Assembly (NCBI GenBank): GCA_003353955.1
Contig: PIVJ01000021.1
Coordinates: 1-39,902 of the forward strand
Reading direction: 5' to 3'
Length of the DNA: 39,902 bases
DNA from: Bacteroidota bacterium
GTDB taxonomy: Bacteria > Bacteroidota > Bacteroidia > Bacteroidales > GCA-2711565
Shown here: in pieces, positions 7,366-14,920 of the stretch
How the letters are laid out: the number at the start of each line of letters is the position of its first letter
Position numbering within the stretch: position 1 is the first letter of the stretch
The notes under the pieces: generated by a model
The model's input: the letters and a program-made list of their open reading frames with translations, nothing else
What the model was told of the DNA's origin: nothing
Database searches by the model: none
Position numbers and translations under genes: made by a program

Positions 7366-8139
7366 TTGAGTAAACAAAAATATAGTCCAGAAGAATATTG
7401 GTCAGCAGTTGCGACAAGAATTGCCTCAAGAAAAAACGATAAGAACATAATTGCTGGTGATGATGAACCTTACTATAAATACAAAAGGGTAAAATTTCTT
7501 ATGCTCTTAAAACAACTCCATTTTAAAGGAAAAAGAGTACTTGAAGTTGGCTGTGGACCTGGAGGTAATTTAATGGAAATTAATAAACTCAAGCCTGACA
7601 AATTAGTGGGTGTTGACATTTCAGATCAGATGGTTCAATTAGCTAAAATTAATGTTCAATCACAAGCTGAAATAATTAAAATTGATGGCACTGAATTACC
7701 ATTTAATAATGAATCTTTTGACCTTGTTTTCACAGCCACGGTTCTTCAACATAATACAAACGAAATAATGTTAAAGAAATTAATGAACGAATTGTGCAGA
7801 ATTAGCGCAAATCAAATCTATCTCTTTGAACGTATTGAGAATGAAATTAAAGGGAATGAAACAAATTATGGTCGACCGGTTGATTATTACTCAACAATAA
7901 TGAAAGAAAATGGATTTAAACTAATTTCAAAAGTATTTATTAACACAAGGATTAGTTATTATATTTCTGGTTTAATTAGAAAAGCGCTAAATCCGAAAAC
8001 CCGAAAAGAAGGGGAACCGCTTAATCTATTGTCGAGCATTTTACAAGAAATTACATTGGTCATAACTAAGCAGATGGATAAGGTCTTTAAATCTCAAAAA
8101 GATCTGGCAAGATTGGAATATCAGCGATTAAAAAAATAA
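7366..8139 (+). CDS. Class I SAM-dependent methyltransferase, TTG start
   Basis: A 257-residue Rossmann-fold methyltransferase. Motif I is VLEVGCGPGGNL (about residues 59-70), followed by an acidic residue in VGVDIS, then DGTELPFNNESFDLVF (motif II/III region) and TVLQHN. This arrangement suits the methyltransferase type 11 group acting on small molecules or sugars/lipids; the substrate is unknown. The only start that fits the family-like opening SKQKYSPEEYW is TTG at 7366; an in-frame stop lies at 7357-7359. The gene is visibly more AT-rich than the genes on either side and is followed directly by a broken glycosyltransferase, so this looks like a leftover of a polysaccharide or lipid modification cluster. 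Confidence 0.78.
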   Translation: MSKQKYSPEEYWSAVATRIASRKNDKNIIAGDDEPYYKYKRVKFLMLLKQLHFKGKRVLEVGCGPGGNLMEINKLKPDKLVGVDISDQMVQLAKINVQSQAEIIKIDGTELPFNNESFDLVFTATVLQHNTNEIMLKKLMNELCRISANQIYLFERIENEIKGNETNYGRPVDYYSTIMKENGFKLISKVFINTRISYYISGLIRKALNPKTRKEGEPLNLLSSILQEITLVITKQMDKVFKSQKDLARLEYQRLKK

Positions 8140-8142
8140 ATA

Positions 8143-9091
8143 TTGAGCCAAGCACCAAATTATCCAATATCTAGCTTGGCTTTATTATGGTCTTGTGCTG
8201 CTCTTGACTGGGAGAATGCTAAGTTGTGGTGGGCTATTTCAAATTTCTTGTTTACAATCTTAATAATAATAGGTTTACAAGTTCTGTTCCCGACGAAGAA
8301 AATAGATTTTGTTATCCTCGGTTTATTATTATTTATTTGTGGTGCGGCATGGAGAACTCATTTGGGATGTGGTCAACATGGACTTTATGTGCTTGCATTT
8401 TTCATTTGGGCAATGATTTTGGCAAGAAAAAAACAATTTACATCAGCGGTTTTCCTCTCCTTATCATGGTTGAAATACACTATATCGTTTCCTTTGACAA
8501 TAATATTTATTACCAAAAAAAATTATAAAATTCTAATTGGTAGTGCTATAATTCATTTAATAATTACCGTATTTATTTCAATTTGGACGGGCGAACCAAT
8601 AATAAATTTTATATGGGGTCCTGTCAAGGTTGCATTAAAAGCTACCGGAATTGGAATTGTTGATATTTGGGGGATAGCTCAGACCTAATAATATCCCAGA
8701 ACTAATCCCATCGATCATTACATTAGGACTAATTATATATATGATAAAAATAGTTATTGAGAATCGAAAAAAATCAAATGATTTATTGATGCTTACCTTT
8801 TTATCGTTAATCTCAATGGCCATAATTTTTCATCGAATTTATGATTTTATTGTTTTAATCTTTCCGCTTTGGTATATATTATCTGGCAGAGCAAAAAATA
8901 AGTTTTTTATTATTATAATGGTCGGATTGATAGCCTTGATATGGTTTATCATACCCGCATTTAACACCTTATCAGATTTGACGGATAGTCCAATAATTAA
9001 TTTTTTAAAAAATATAGTAGAATTTACTATGCTAATTACTTTCTATTTGTCAATATTTGTGTCAGCACGATTACTTAAAGAAGCAACCTAA
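8143..9091 (+). pseudogene. GT87/DUF2029-type membrane glycosyltransferase, 5'-truncated and frameshifted
   Basis: Two reading frames together form the C-terminal three quarters of a polytopic GT87-like (mannosyl/arabinosyltransferase-type) protein. The first (8143-8688) opens at the luminal Y-P-I-S-S-L-A-L-L segment that normally lies about 100 residues into such proteins, so the signal anchor and catalytic acidic loop are missing. It ends at TAA 8686-8688. The second frame is open from after 8677, continues as NNIPELIPSIITLGLIIY, passes the family-like FHRIYDFIVL and ends at 9091. A single-base shift between about 8678 and 8686 separates them. TTG at 8143 is the only apparent start, 3 bases after the methyltransferase stop. 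A sequencing error could explain the shift but not the missing N-terminus. Confidence 0.75.
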
Positions 9092-9118
9092 AAAGCAGGA
9101 GGTTTCTATTAGGAAAAG

Positions 9119-9154
9119 AGATTTGAGAAATATTTATTTAAGTAATCTCAATCT
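9119..9154. repeat. Imperfect inverted repeat after the broken glycosyltransferase
   Basis: AGATTTGAGA (9119-9128) is complementary to TCTCAATCT (9146-9154) except for one bulged T, around an AT-rich loop of 17 bases. It lies in the short spacer before the 38-bp palindrome. Without a T-tract on either side its role as a terminator is doubtful. Confidence 0.4.
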
Positions 9155-9179
9155 ATTTAATCATATGATAAGTAATAAT

Positions 9180-9217
9180 TTAGGACGGCATCCGCCAATT
9201 GGCGGATGCCGTCCTAA
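9180..9217. repeat. Perfect 38-bp palindrome
   Basis: The left arm TTAGGACGGCATCCGCCAA (9180-9198) is the exact reverse complement of 9199-9217, with no spacer. It is far more GC-rich than the surrounding DNA. As RNA or single-stranded DNA it would form a very stable hairpin. No T-tract follows on either strand, so a simple intrinsic terminator is unlikely; a REP-like palindromic unit or a deletion-junction element is more plausible. Confidence 0.85.
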
Positions 9218-9219
9218 TT

Positions 9220-9309
9220 CTATACCATGTTACCTATAGTTAAGGGAAGACCTCCACGAGCTGAAATTTTATCGTTTGTTATGCCTATTTTTGTTATCTT
9301 AGTACCCAT
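9220..9309 (-). pseudogene. Remnant of an IS1380-type transposase N-terminus
   Basis: Minus-strand ATG at 9309-9307 opens a 29-codon frame reading MGTKITKIGITNDKISARGG then LPLTIGNMV, ended by TAG at 9222-9220. The wording K-I-x-I-x-(N/D)-D-x-I-S-A-R-G-G-L-P-L is what I know from the first residues of IS1380-family transposases of Bacteroidota. The remaining 400 or so residues are absent; the frame stops two bases from the 38-bp palindrome. Upstream of the start (9310-9450) is non-coding sequence that could be the old IS end, including CTCAA/TTGAG arms at 9426-9442. The family call is from memory of the motif, without a database match. Confidence 0.5.
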
Positions 9310-9324
9310 AGAAGATGTTCTTGT

Positions 9325-9339
9325 TCACCTAAAAGGTGA
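9325..9339. repeat. Short perfect hairpin TCACCT-AAA-AGGTGA
   Basis: A 6-bp perfect stem with a 3-base loop. On the plus strand a T-rich run follows (9345-9360), which looks terminator-like, but no plus-strand gene needs it. It lies in the leader of the transposase remnant and may belong to the old IS element. Confidence 0.35.
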
Positions 9340-9458
9340 TGTGTTATTTTTTTGTTTTGTCACACCTAATATACTCATTAACAATTTGTTAAATAAGATG
9401 TCTTTTGGTTTTTTTTTGCAAATCGCTCAATCTAGGTTTGAGACTTATTTTTGGCTGA

Positions 9459-10406
9459 TCAGTTAAATACTGCCTTAATCTTCCCCACCAACACCTCTGC
9501 CAGTTTTTGATAGGACTCATTGGTCCAGCCGGCAACGTGGGGGCTTAGTACTACTTTTTCGGATTTAAAAAGATAGGAGAGGGCTTTGGGTAAGTTCTCA
9601 ACTTCCAATTGCTCAAAAGCTGGTTTTTCGTATTCGAGAACATCCAGTCCGGCACCCATAACTTTTCCGCTTTCTAGTGCTTTAACCAAATTGGGTGTGT
9701 GTACAACCTTCCCCCTTGAAGTATTAAGTAAAACAATCTTTTTCCTGAACTTCTTCAGGTATTCATGGTTTACTAAATAATGGGTTTCATCTGTGAGTGG
9801 CACGTGTAAACTCAAAATATCGCATGCCTCAAACAATTGTTCCATCTTTGCTTCTTGCACAAATTGATCTGAATAAGCAAATTTATATTTATCGTAAGCT
9901 ATCACCTTGGCTCCAAAACCACTTATCTTTTCTGCGAACGCACTGCCCATTTTTCCATAGCCGATAATGCCAATGGTTTTGCTTTTTATTTCGGTGCCCC
10001 AATTTGCTTCTCGTAACCACAATCCTTTTCTTACTTCAGCATCAGCTTTAACTATTTTATTCATCACAGCCAATAATAGCGAAACGGTATGTTCGCCCAC
10101 TGCATCGCGGCTACCTTCTGAGGAATTAAAACATTGAATCCCGTTTTCTTCTGCAAAAGCGATGTCGATATTCTCCAATCCTGCTCCTGCCCTACCTATA
10201 AACTTAAGGTTTTTAGCCCGCCGAATTATTTCACGAGTAATTTTTTTACTTCTCACCACAATCCCTACATAGGCATCCAAACTAGTATCTGCATTCAAAA
10301 ACTCAGGATTATAATCATATTGAAATCCGGCTAACTCAAGTTCCTCCTTAAGTATAGGGTGGATGTCATCAATAACTAGTATTTTCTTTAATTCAGGCAT
10401 GAGCAT
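9459..10406 (-). CDS. D-2-hydroxyacid dehydrogenase (phosphoglycerate dehydrogenase-like)
   Basis: An NAD-dependent oxidoreductase of the D-isomer-specific 2-hydroxyacid dehydrogenase family, 315 residues. The nucleotide-binding motif is GIIGYGKMGSAFAEK (147-160), with D172 in IAYDKYK likely holding the NAD ribose. The catalytic set is visible: R231 in LLNTSRGKVV, a glutamate in LDVLEYE (258/260) and H290 in SPHVAGWT. The N-terminal RAGAGLENID and GEHTVSLLLAV match SerA-type enzymes. There is no C-terminal ACT regulatory domain, so this is the short form. SerA-like 3-phosphoglycerate oxidation is the best guess, but glyoxylate/hydroxypyruvate reductase is possible; no serC or serB is nearby. 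Translation could begin at M1 or at M3 (10400). Confidence 0.88.
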   Translation of the reverse strand: MLMPELKKILVIDDIHPILKEELELAGFQYDYNPEFLNADTSLDAYVGIVVRSKKITREIIRRAKNLKFIGRAGAGLENIDIAFAEENGIQCFNSSEGSRDAVGEHTVSLLLAVMNKIVKADAEVRKGLWLREANWGTEIKSKTIGIIGYGKMGSAFAEKISGFGAKVIAYDKYKFAYSDQFVQEAKMEQLFEACDILSLHVPLTDETHYLVNHEYLKKFRKKIVLLNTSRGKVVHTPNLVKALESGKVMGAGLDVLEYEKPAFEQLEVENLPKALSYLFKSEKVVLSPHVAGWTNESYQKLAEVLVGKIKAVFN

Positions 10407-10527
10407 ACAAAGATAAGCAATTAGCTCAGCTAATTTTTTAATGATAATAATACTATGAGCAATTAAACCGATTGTTGAACAGGCTGTTAAAAAAGAATAA
10501 TTCTGTCAATTCTTTCATTCATAAATT

Positions 10528-10557
10528 TTTGTATTCCGGATAAATTTGCTAATTTCG
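10528..10557 (+). promoter_or_regulatory. Promoter of the MMPL-rfbA-polyprenyl synthase operon
   Basis: TTTG at 10528-10531, then 18 bases, then TAATTTCG at 10550-10557, one base off the TAnnTTTG consensus. An exact TAAATTTG also lies at 10541-10548 but with poor -33 spacing. Either would give an untranslated leader of about 70-80 bases before the start at 10638. Confidence 0.45.
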
Positions 10558-10637
10558 GAAACCCAGAAACAAAAAATATTGTTTGGGTAATTAAATAAAA
10601 GTCAGTTGTTTAAATTTATTATTTAGCAACAATTAAG

Positions 10638-13040
10638 ATGTGGAAATATTTGGTTAGAATAATCTTACGTAACCGACTGGCGAATCTGATCATCATCGGC
10701 CTGATTACTGCTTTTATGGGTTATCATGCTTCACACATTCAATTATCCTACGAAATGGCCAAGATGCTTCCGGAAGCTGATTCGGCAAATATCGATTATG
10801 AAATTTTTAAGAAACAGTTTGGAGAAGATGGCAGTGTGTTCTTTGCCGCGATACAAGATGAGCAATTTTTTCAATTAGAGAAATTCAACGATTGGCACGA
10901 CCTGGCCTTGCAAATTAAGGAGATTGAGGGCGTGGAAGAAGTTATCTCAATCACAAAACTATACCAACTAACCCGAAACGACAGTCTTAAAAAATTTAAT
11001 TTCGATCCGGTTTTTACTTCCAAACCTACAACCCAGTCTGAGCTGAACGAATTAAGAGAACACATTTACTCAATGCCTTTTTATAATGGTTTGCTCTACA
11101 ATAAGGATACGGATGTTACCATGATGATGATTACCCTTGATAAGGATAAACTGAATACCAAAGACCGGGGAGCTCTCATTTATGATACCTGGAAAACCAT
11201 TGAATCTTACGGTCAGAAACATGAAGTTGCGGTACGCTATTCAGGCCTGCCTTATATCCGTACCATTACGTCGAAAACCGTTGAAGATGAATTGAGGTTT
11301 TTCATCTATGCCGCCCTGATCATTGCTTCAGTAATATTGCTGATCTTTTTCCGGTCTGTTAAAGCCGTATTCTTTACTATGATAATCGTATTGATTAATG
11401 TGTCCTGGGTAATGGGTACGATTAGCTTGTTGGGTTATAAAATTACGATGCTCACCGGTATACTCCCGCCCCTCTTAATTGTAATCGTGGTTGAGAATTG
11501 TATTTTTCTATTGAATAAATATCATAACGAATACCTCAATCATGGGAATAAAGTAAAAGCTTTGTCGAGGGTAGTTCAACGAATCGGGAATGCCAACTTT
11601 CTAACGAATACAACTACGGCCGCCGGATTTGCCGCCTTTATTGTAACCGGAAATAAAATTTTAGTAGAATTTGGAATCGTAGCCTCCCTTAATATTTTAT
11701 TTGCTTTCTTTTTAACACTTTTCCTAATACCGATTTTCTTTAGTTATTTGTCGCCTCCATCAAAACGCCACACAAAGCATATCGATAAAAGTAATGTTGG
11801 AAGAATTATCAATTGGGTAGTTGGCATTGTTTTACATCACAGGTCGGTTATTTATATCATTGCTTGTATTATTCTGGTGGTTGGAATGATTGGGATTACT
11901 CGCTTAAAAACAACAGGAAATATCGTTGATGATATTTCTAAAGGGGATCAATTGTATAAAGATTTATTATTCTTTGAAAAGCATTTTAAAGGCGTGATGC
12001 CCTTGGAGATAACCATCGATACCCGTAAAAAGAAAGGGGTAATGCGCTTATCCACCATCAAAAAAATTAATGAACTTCAGGAAGTATTGGCTACCTATCC
12101 CGAATTGTCTAAACCACTGTCCATTGCCGAAGTAGTAAAATTTGCCAAGCAAGCTTTTTATCGGGGAAATGAAAAAATGTATTCTCTCCCAAATAATCAG
12201 GAAAAGAATTTCATACTCTCCTATGTTCCGGAAGTAGAAGGCGGCGATAAAACAATTTTGAATTCTTTTGTCGATCCCGATCTGCAAATAACCCGTATCA
12301 GCGTTCAAATGGCCAATATCGGCACCAAAGACATTAAACGACTTATGGATGAGATTAAGCCGGAAATCGACCGTATCTTTTCACCGGATCGATTTGATGT
12401 AACGGTTACGGGTACCAGTGTAGTGTTTCTGAAAGGAACAAATTATTTGGTTAAAAACTTAATGACTAGCCTGCTGCTGGCTCTGATAATTATTTGTGCG
12501 TTAATGGCACTCTTGTTTACTTCCGGCAGAATGATTGGAATCTCCTTAATCCCGAATTTAATACCCCAATTAATGACGGCAGGAATGATGGGATTTTTCG
12601 CGATTTCAATTAAACCATCAACCATATTAATTTTTAGTATTGCGTTGGGTATTTCTGTCGACAATGCCATTCATTTTTTATCAAGATATCGCCTTCAACT
12701 AAAACTTAATAATTGGAATATTAAAGATTCGGTGATTGCTGCACTCTGTGAAACTGGCTATAGCATGATTTATTCTTCGGTGGTACTATTTTTCGGCTTT
12801 GCCATTTTCACCCAATCCACCTTTGGCGGAACAGAGGCATTGGGGTATTTAATCTCCTTCACTTTATTAGTGGCACTACTCTCTAATTTATTTATTTTGC
12901 CTTCACTTTTATTATCTTTAGATAAATTTATAACTACGAAAGCGTTTAAAGAACCACTAATAATCTTGTTTGACGAAGAAGAAGATATTGATATCAACTA
13001 TTTGGAAATTGAAAATTTAGACACCAGAGGTTCAGCATAA
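10638..13040 (+). CDS. RND-superfamily exporter, MMPL/HAE3 type
   Basis: An 800-residue inner-membrane transporter with the duplicated RND topology: TM1 near residues 13-32, a periplasmic domain to about 215, TM2-6 at about 218-390, TM7 near 400-420, a second periplasmic domain, then TM8-12 from about 605 to 785. The size and the segment ISVDNAIHFLSRYR (about 673-686) fit the MMPL/HAE3 branch (hopanoid, lipid or sterol-like exporters) rather than the larger AcrB type. The C-terminus ends in an acidic cytoplasmic tail (FDEEEDIDINYLEIENLD). It is the first gene of a tight unit with rfbA (22-base gap) and a polyprenyl synthase, which hints at an isoprenoid or glycolipid cargo; this is inference. 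Confidence 0.88.
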   Translation: MWKYLVRIILRNRLANLIIIGLITAFMGYHASHIQLSYEMAKMLPEADSANIDYEIFKKQFGEDGSVFFAAIQDEQFFQLEKFNDWHDLALQIKEIEGVEEVISITKLYQLTRNDSLKKFNFDPVFTSKPTTQSELNELREHIYSMPFYNGLLYNKDTDVTMMMITLDKDKLNTKDRGALIYDTWKTIESYGQKHEVAVRYSGLPYIRTITSKTVEDELRFFIYAALIIASVILLIFFRSVKAVFFTMIIVLINVSWVMGTISLLGYKITMLTGILPPLLIVIVVENCIFLLNKYHNEYLNHGNKVKALSRVVQRIGNANFLTNTTTAAGFAAFIVTGNKILVEFGIVASLNILFAFFLTLFLIPIFFSYLSPPSKRHTKHIDKSNVGRIINWVVGIVLHHRSVIYIIACIILVVGMIGITRLKTTGNIVDDISKGDQLYKDLLFFEKHFKGVMPLEITIDTRKKKGVMRLSTIKKINELQEVLATYPELSKPLSIAEVVKFAKQAFYRGNEKMYSLPNNQEKNFILSYVPEVEGGDKTILNSFVDPDLQITRISVQMANIGTKDIKRLMDEIKPEIDRIFSPDRFDVTVTGTSVVFLKGTNYLVKNLMTSLLLALIIICALMALLFTSGRMIGISLIPNLIPQLMTAGMMGFFAISIKPSTILIFSIALGISVDNAIHFLSRYRLQLKLNNWNIKDSVIAALCETGYSMIYSSVVLFFGFAIFTQSTFGGTEALGYLISFTLLVALLSNLFILPSLLLSLDKFITTKAFKEPLIILFDEEEDIDINYLEIENLDTRGSA

Positions 13041-13062
13041 TAACTATTAAAAATTAATCAGT

Positions 13063-13923
13063 ATGAAAGGAATTATTTTAGCAGGTGGGGCAGGGACCCG
13101 TTTACATCCATTAACATTGGCCGTTAGTAAACAACTAATGCCCATTTATGATAAGCCCATGATTTATTATCCGCTTTCAATTTTGATGATGGCAGATATA
13201 AACGAAATCCTCATTATTTCTACCCCTGAAGATCTCCCTAATTTTAAAAAACTTTTAGGAGATGGTTCTAGCTTGGGATGTCAATTTTCATATGTTGAAC
13301 AGAAGATTCCTAATGGGCTCGCTCAAGCCTTTGTATTAGGTAAAGAATTTATTGGCAATGATAGTGTTTCTTTAATCCTTGGAGATAATATTTTTTTTGG
13401 AAGTGAGATTCAGGATTTGTTAATGGAATGCAGTAAGAATCCCAATGGAGGGATTATTTTTGCTTATCATGTAAATGATCCTGAAAGATATGGAATTGTT
13501 GAGTTTGATGAAAATCAGATTGCAATTTCCATTGAAGAAAAACCTCAGAATCCCAAATCAAACTTTGCAGTTCCCGGCTTGTATTTTTATGACAATTCTG
13601 TTGTTGCAATTGCCAAAAATTTAAAACCAAGTTCCAGAGGCGAATATGAGATTACAGATGTGAACAAACATTATTTGAATGGAGGAAAATTAAAAGTTAA
13701 GACTTTAAGCCGTGGAACTGCTTGGTTGGACACCGGTACCTTCGAATCACTCCTCCAGGCAAGTCAATACGTTGAAGTTATCGAAAGCCGTCAGGGGCTT
13801 AAAATTGGTTGTATAGAGGAAATTGCTTATCGACGTAATTTTATCGATGCAGCCCAATTGGAAAAAATAGCACAACCATTACTCAAAAGTGGTTATGGAG
13901 ACTATTTGATGAAATTGATTTAA
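13063..13923 (+). CDS. rfbA: Glucose-1-phosphate thymidylyltransferase
   Basis: RmlA/RfbA joins dTTP and glucose-1-phosphate to dTDP-glucose, the first step to dTDP-rhamnose and other deoxysugars. The nucleotidyltransferase signature [11 protein letters not shown] (8-18) is followed by [17 protein letters not shown], almost diagnostic for the family, then ILGDNIFFG with the metal-binding Asp and [20 protein letters not shown]. Length 286 is normal for the short RmlA type. The rmlBCD genes are not in the window. It lies 22 bases after the MMPL exporter and 22 bases before the polyprenyl synthase, an unusual place for a sugar nucleotide gene. Confidence 0.96.
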   Translation: MKGIILAGGAGTRLHPLTLAVSKQLMPIYDKPMIYYPLSILMMADINEILIISTPEDLPNFKKLLGDGSSLGCQFSYVEQKIPNGLAQAFVLGKEFIGNDSVSLILGDNIFFGSEIQDLLMECSKNPNGGIIFAYHVNDPERYGIVEFDENQIAISIEEKPQNPKSNFAVPGLYFYDNSVVAIAKNLKPSSRGEYEITDVNKHYLNGGKLKVKTLSRGTAWLDTGTFESLLQASQYVEVIESRQGLKIGCIEEIAYRRNFIDAAQLEKIAQPLLKSGYGDYLMKLI

Positions 13924-13945
13924 AAATAAATTCTACCTTAACAAC

Positions 13946-14920
13946 ATGCAGAAGTTTGAAAATTACCTGAATAAGTTCAACAAATTTTTGAATAATCAAC
14001 ATTTTAACTTTGAGCCTAATGAACTGTATCAGCCCATTACTTATACGTTGGCATTGGGTGGAAAGCGAATCAGGCCGGTAATGGCACTTTTGGCATGTGA
14101 CATTTTTGGTGGAGAATACGCTAAGGTTATTTACCCGGCAATGGGCATTGAAATTTTCCACAATTTTACCTTACTTCATGATGATATTATGGATGACGCT
14201 CCCATGCGCAGAGGAAAGGAAACCGTTTGTCGCAAATGGGATTCTAATATCGCCATTCTCTCCGGCGATACTTTGTATGCCATGGCATACAAATACATAG
14301 CCCAAACTGATTCAGTATATTTACCACGCATTTTGGATGTATTTAATAAAACAGCTATTGAAGTATGTGAAGGTCAGCAATTCGATATGAATTATGAAAC
14401 ACAAAAAAATGTCTCTATTCAGGATTATTTGAATATGATCAGGTTGAAAACGGCTGTATTTCTTGGTGCGAGCTTAAAAATTGGCGCCATTATTGGAGAC
14501 GCTTCGCAGGCTAACATTGATAATATTTATTATTTTGGTGAATATCTTGGAATGGCTTTCCAATTACAGGATGATTTATTAGATGTGTTTGGTGACGAAT
14601 CGAAATTTGGCAAACAAACCGGCGGCGACATTATCACAAATAAGAAAACATATCTTTATATAAAATCTTTTGAACTGGCTACCGGAAAGACATTGGAGCA
14701 ACTCAAGAAAAACTTTATTCTAAATCACCCCAATAATGGGAAAAAAGTTAAAAAAATTAAAGCTATTTATGTTGAGTTAAAAATCGAGCAATTAGTACAG
14801 GAAGAAATAAAGAGGTATTATTTAAGATCACTGGATTTTTTAGATAAAATAATGCTCGATGATAAGAATAAGGTTGAGTTAAAGAGTTTGGCAAATCGAT
14901 TAATAAAAAGGGATTTTTAA
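13946..14920 (+). CDS. Polyprenyl (isoprenyl) diphosphate synthase
   Basis: A trans-prenyltransferase adding isopentenyl units to allylic diphosphates. GGKRIRPVM (38-46) binds diphosphate; the first Asp-rich motif is DDIMDD (79-84) followed by APMRRG, and the second is FQLQDDLLDVFGD (205-217). The residue five before the first motif is aromatic (F74 in FTLLHDD), which in type I enzymes tends to limit chain length, so a C15-C20 product is plausible; a longer menaquinone side chain cannot be excluded. It is the last gene of the MMPL-rfbA unit and overlaps the convergent ABC-F stop by 4 bases. Confidence 0.9.
   Translation: MQKFENYLNKFNKFLNNQHFNFEPNELYQPITYTLALGGKRIRPVMALLACDIFGGEYAKVIYPAMGIEIFHNFTLLHDDIMDDAPMRRGKETVCRKWDSNIAILSGDTLYAMAYKYIAQTDSVYLPRILDVFNKTAIEVCEGQQFDMNYETQKNVSIQDYLNMIRLKTAVFLGASLKIGAIIGDASQANIDNIYYFGEYLGMAFQLQDDLLDVFGDESKFGKQTGGDIITNKKTYLYIKSFELATGKTLEQLKKNFILNHPNNGKKVKKIKAIYVELKIEQLVQEEIKRYYLRSLDFLDKIMLDDKNKVELKSLANRLIKRDF

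Noticed and set aside
8678-8690. Programmed ribosomal frameshift in the GT87-type gene
   Set aside because: No slippery heptamer or downstream stimulatory structure is seen at AGACCTAATAA, and the gene also lacks its N-terminus, so decay or a sequence error is simpler.
9227-9466. A plus-strand 79-codon hydrophobic open frame
   Set aside because: It is antisense to the transposase-like remnant, its composition follows the T-rich strand, and it runs into the 3' end of the dehydrogenase gene on the other strand.
14917-14920. Meaningful 4-base overlap of the polyprenyl synthase and ABC-F genes
   Set aside because: The genes are convergent, so translational coupling is impossible; short stop overlaps like this are common in compact genomes.
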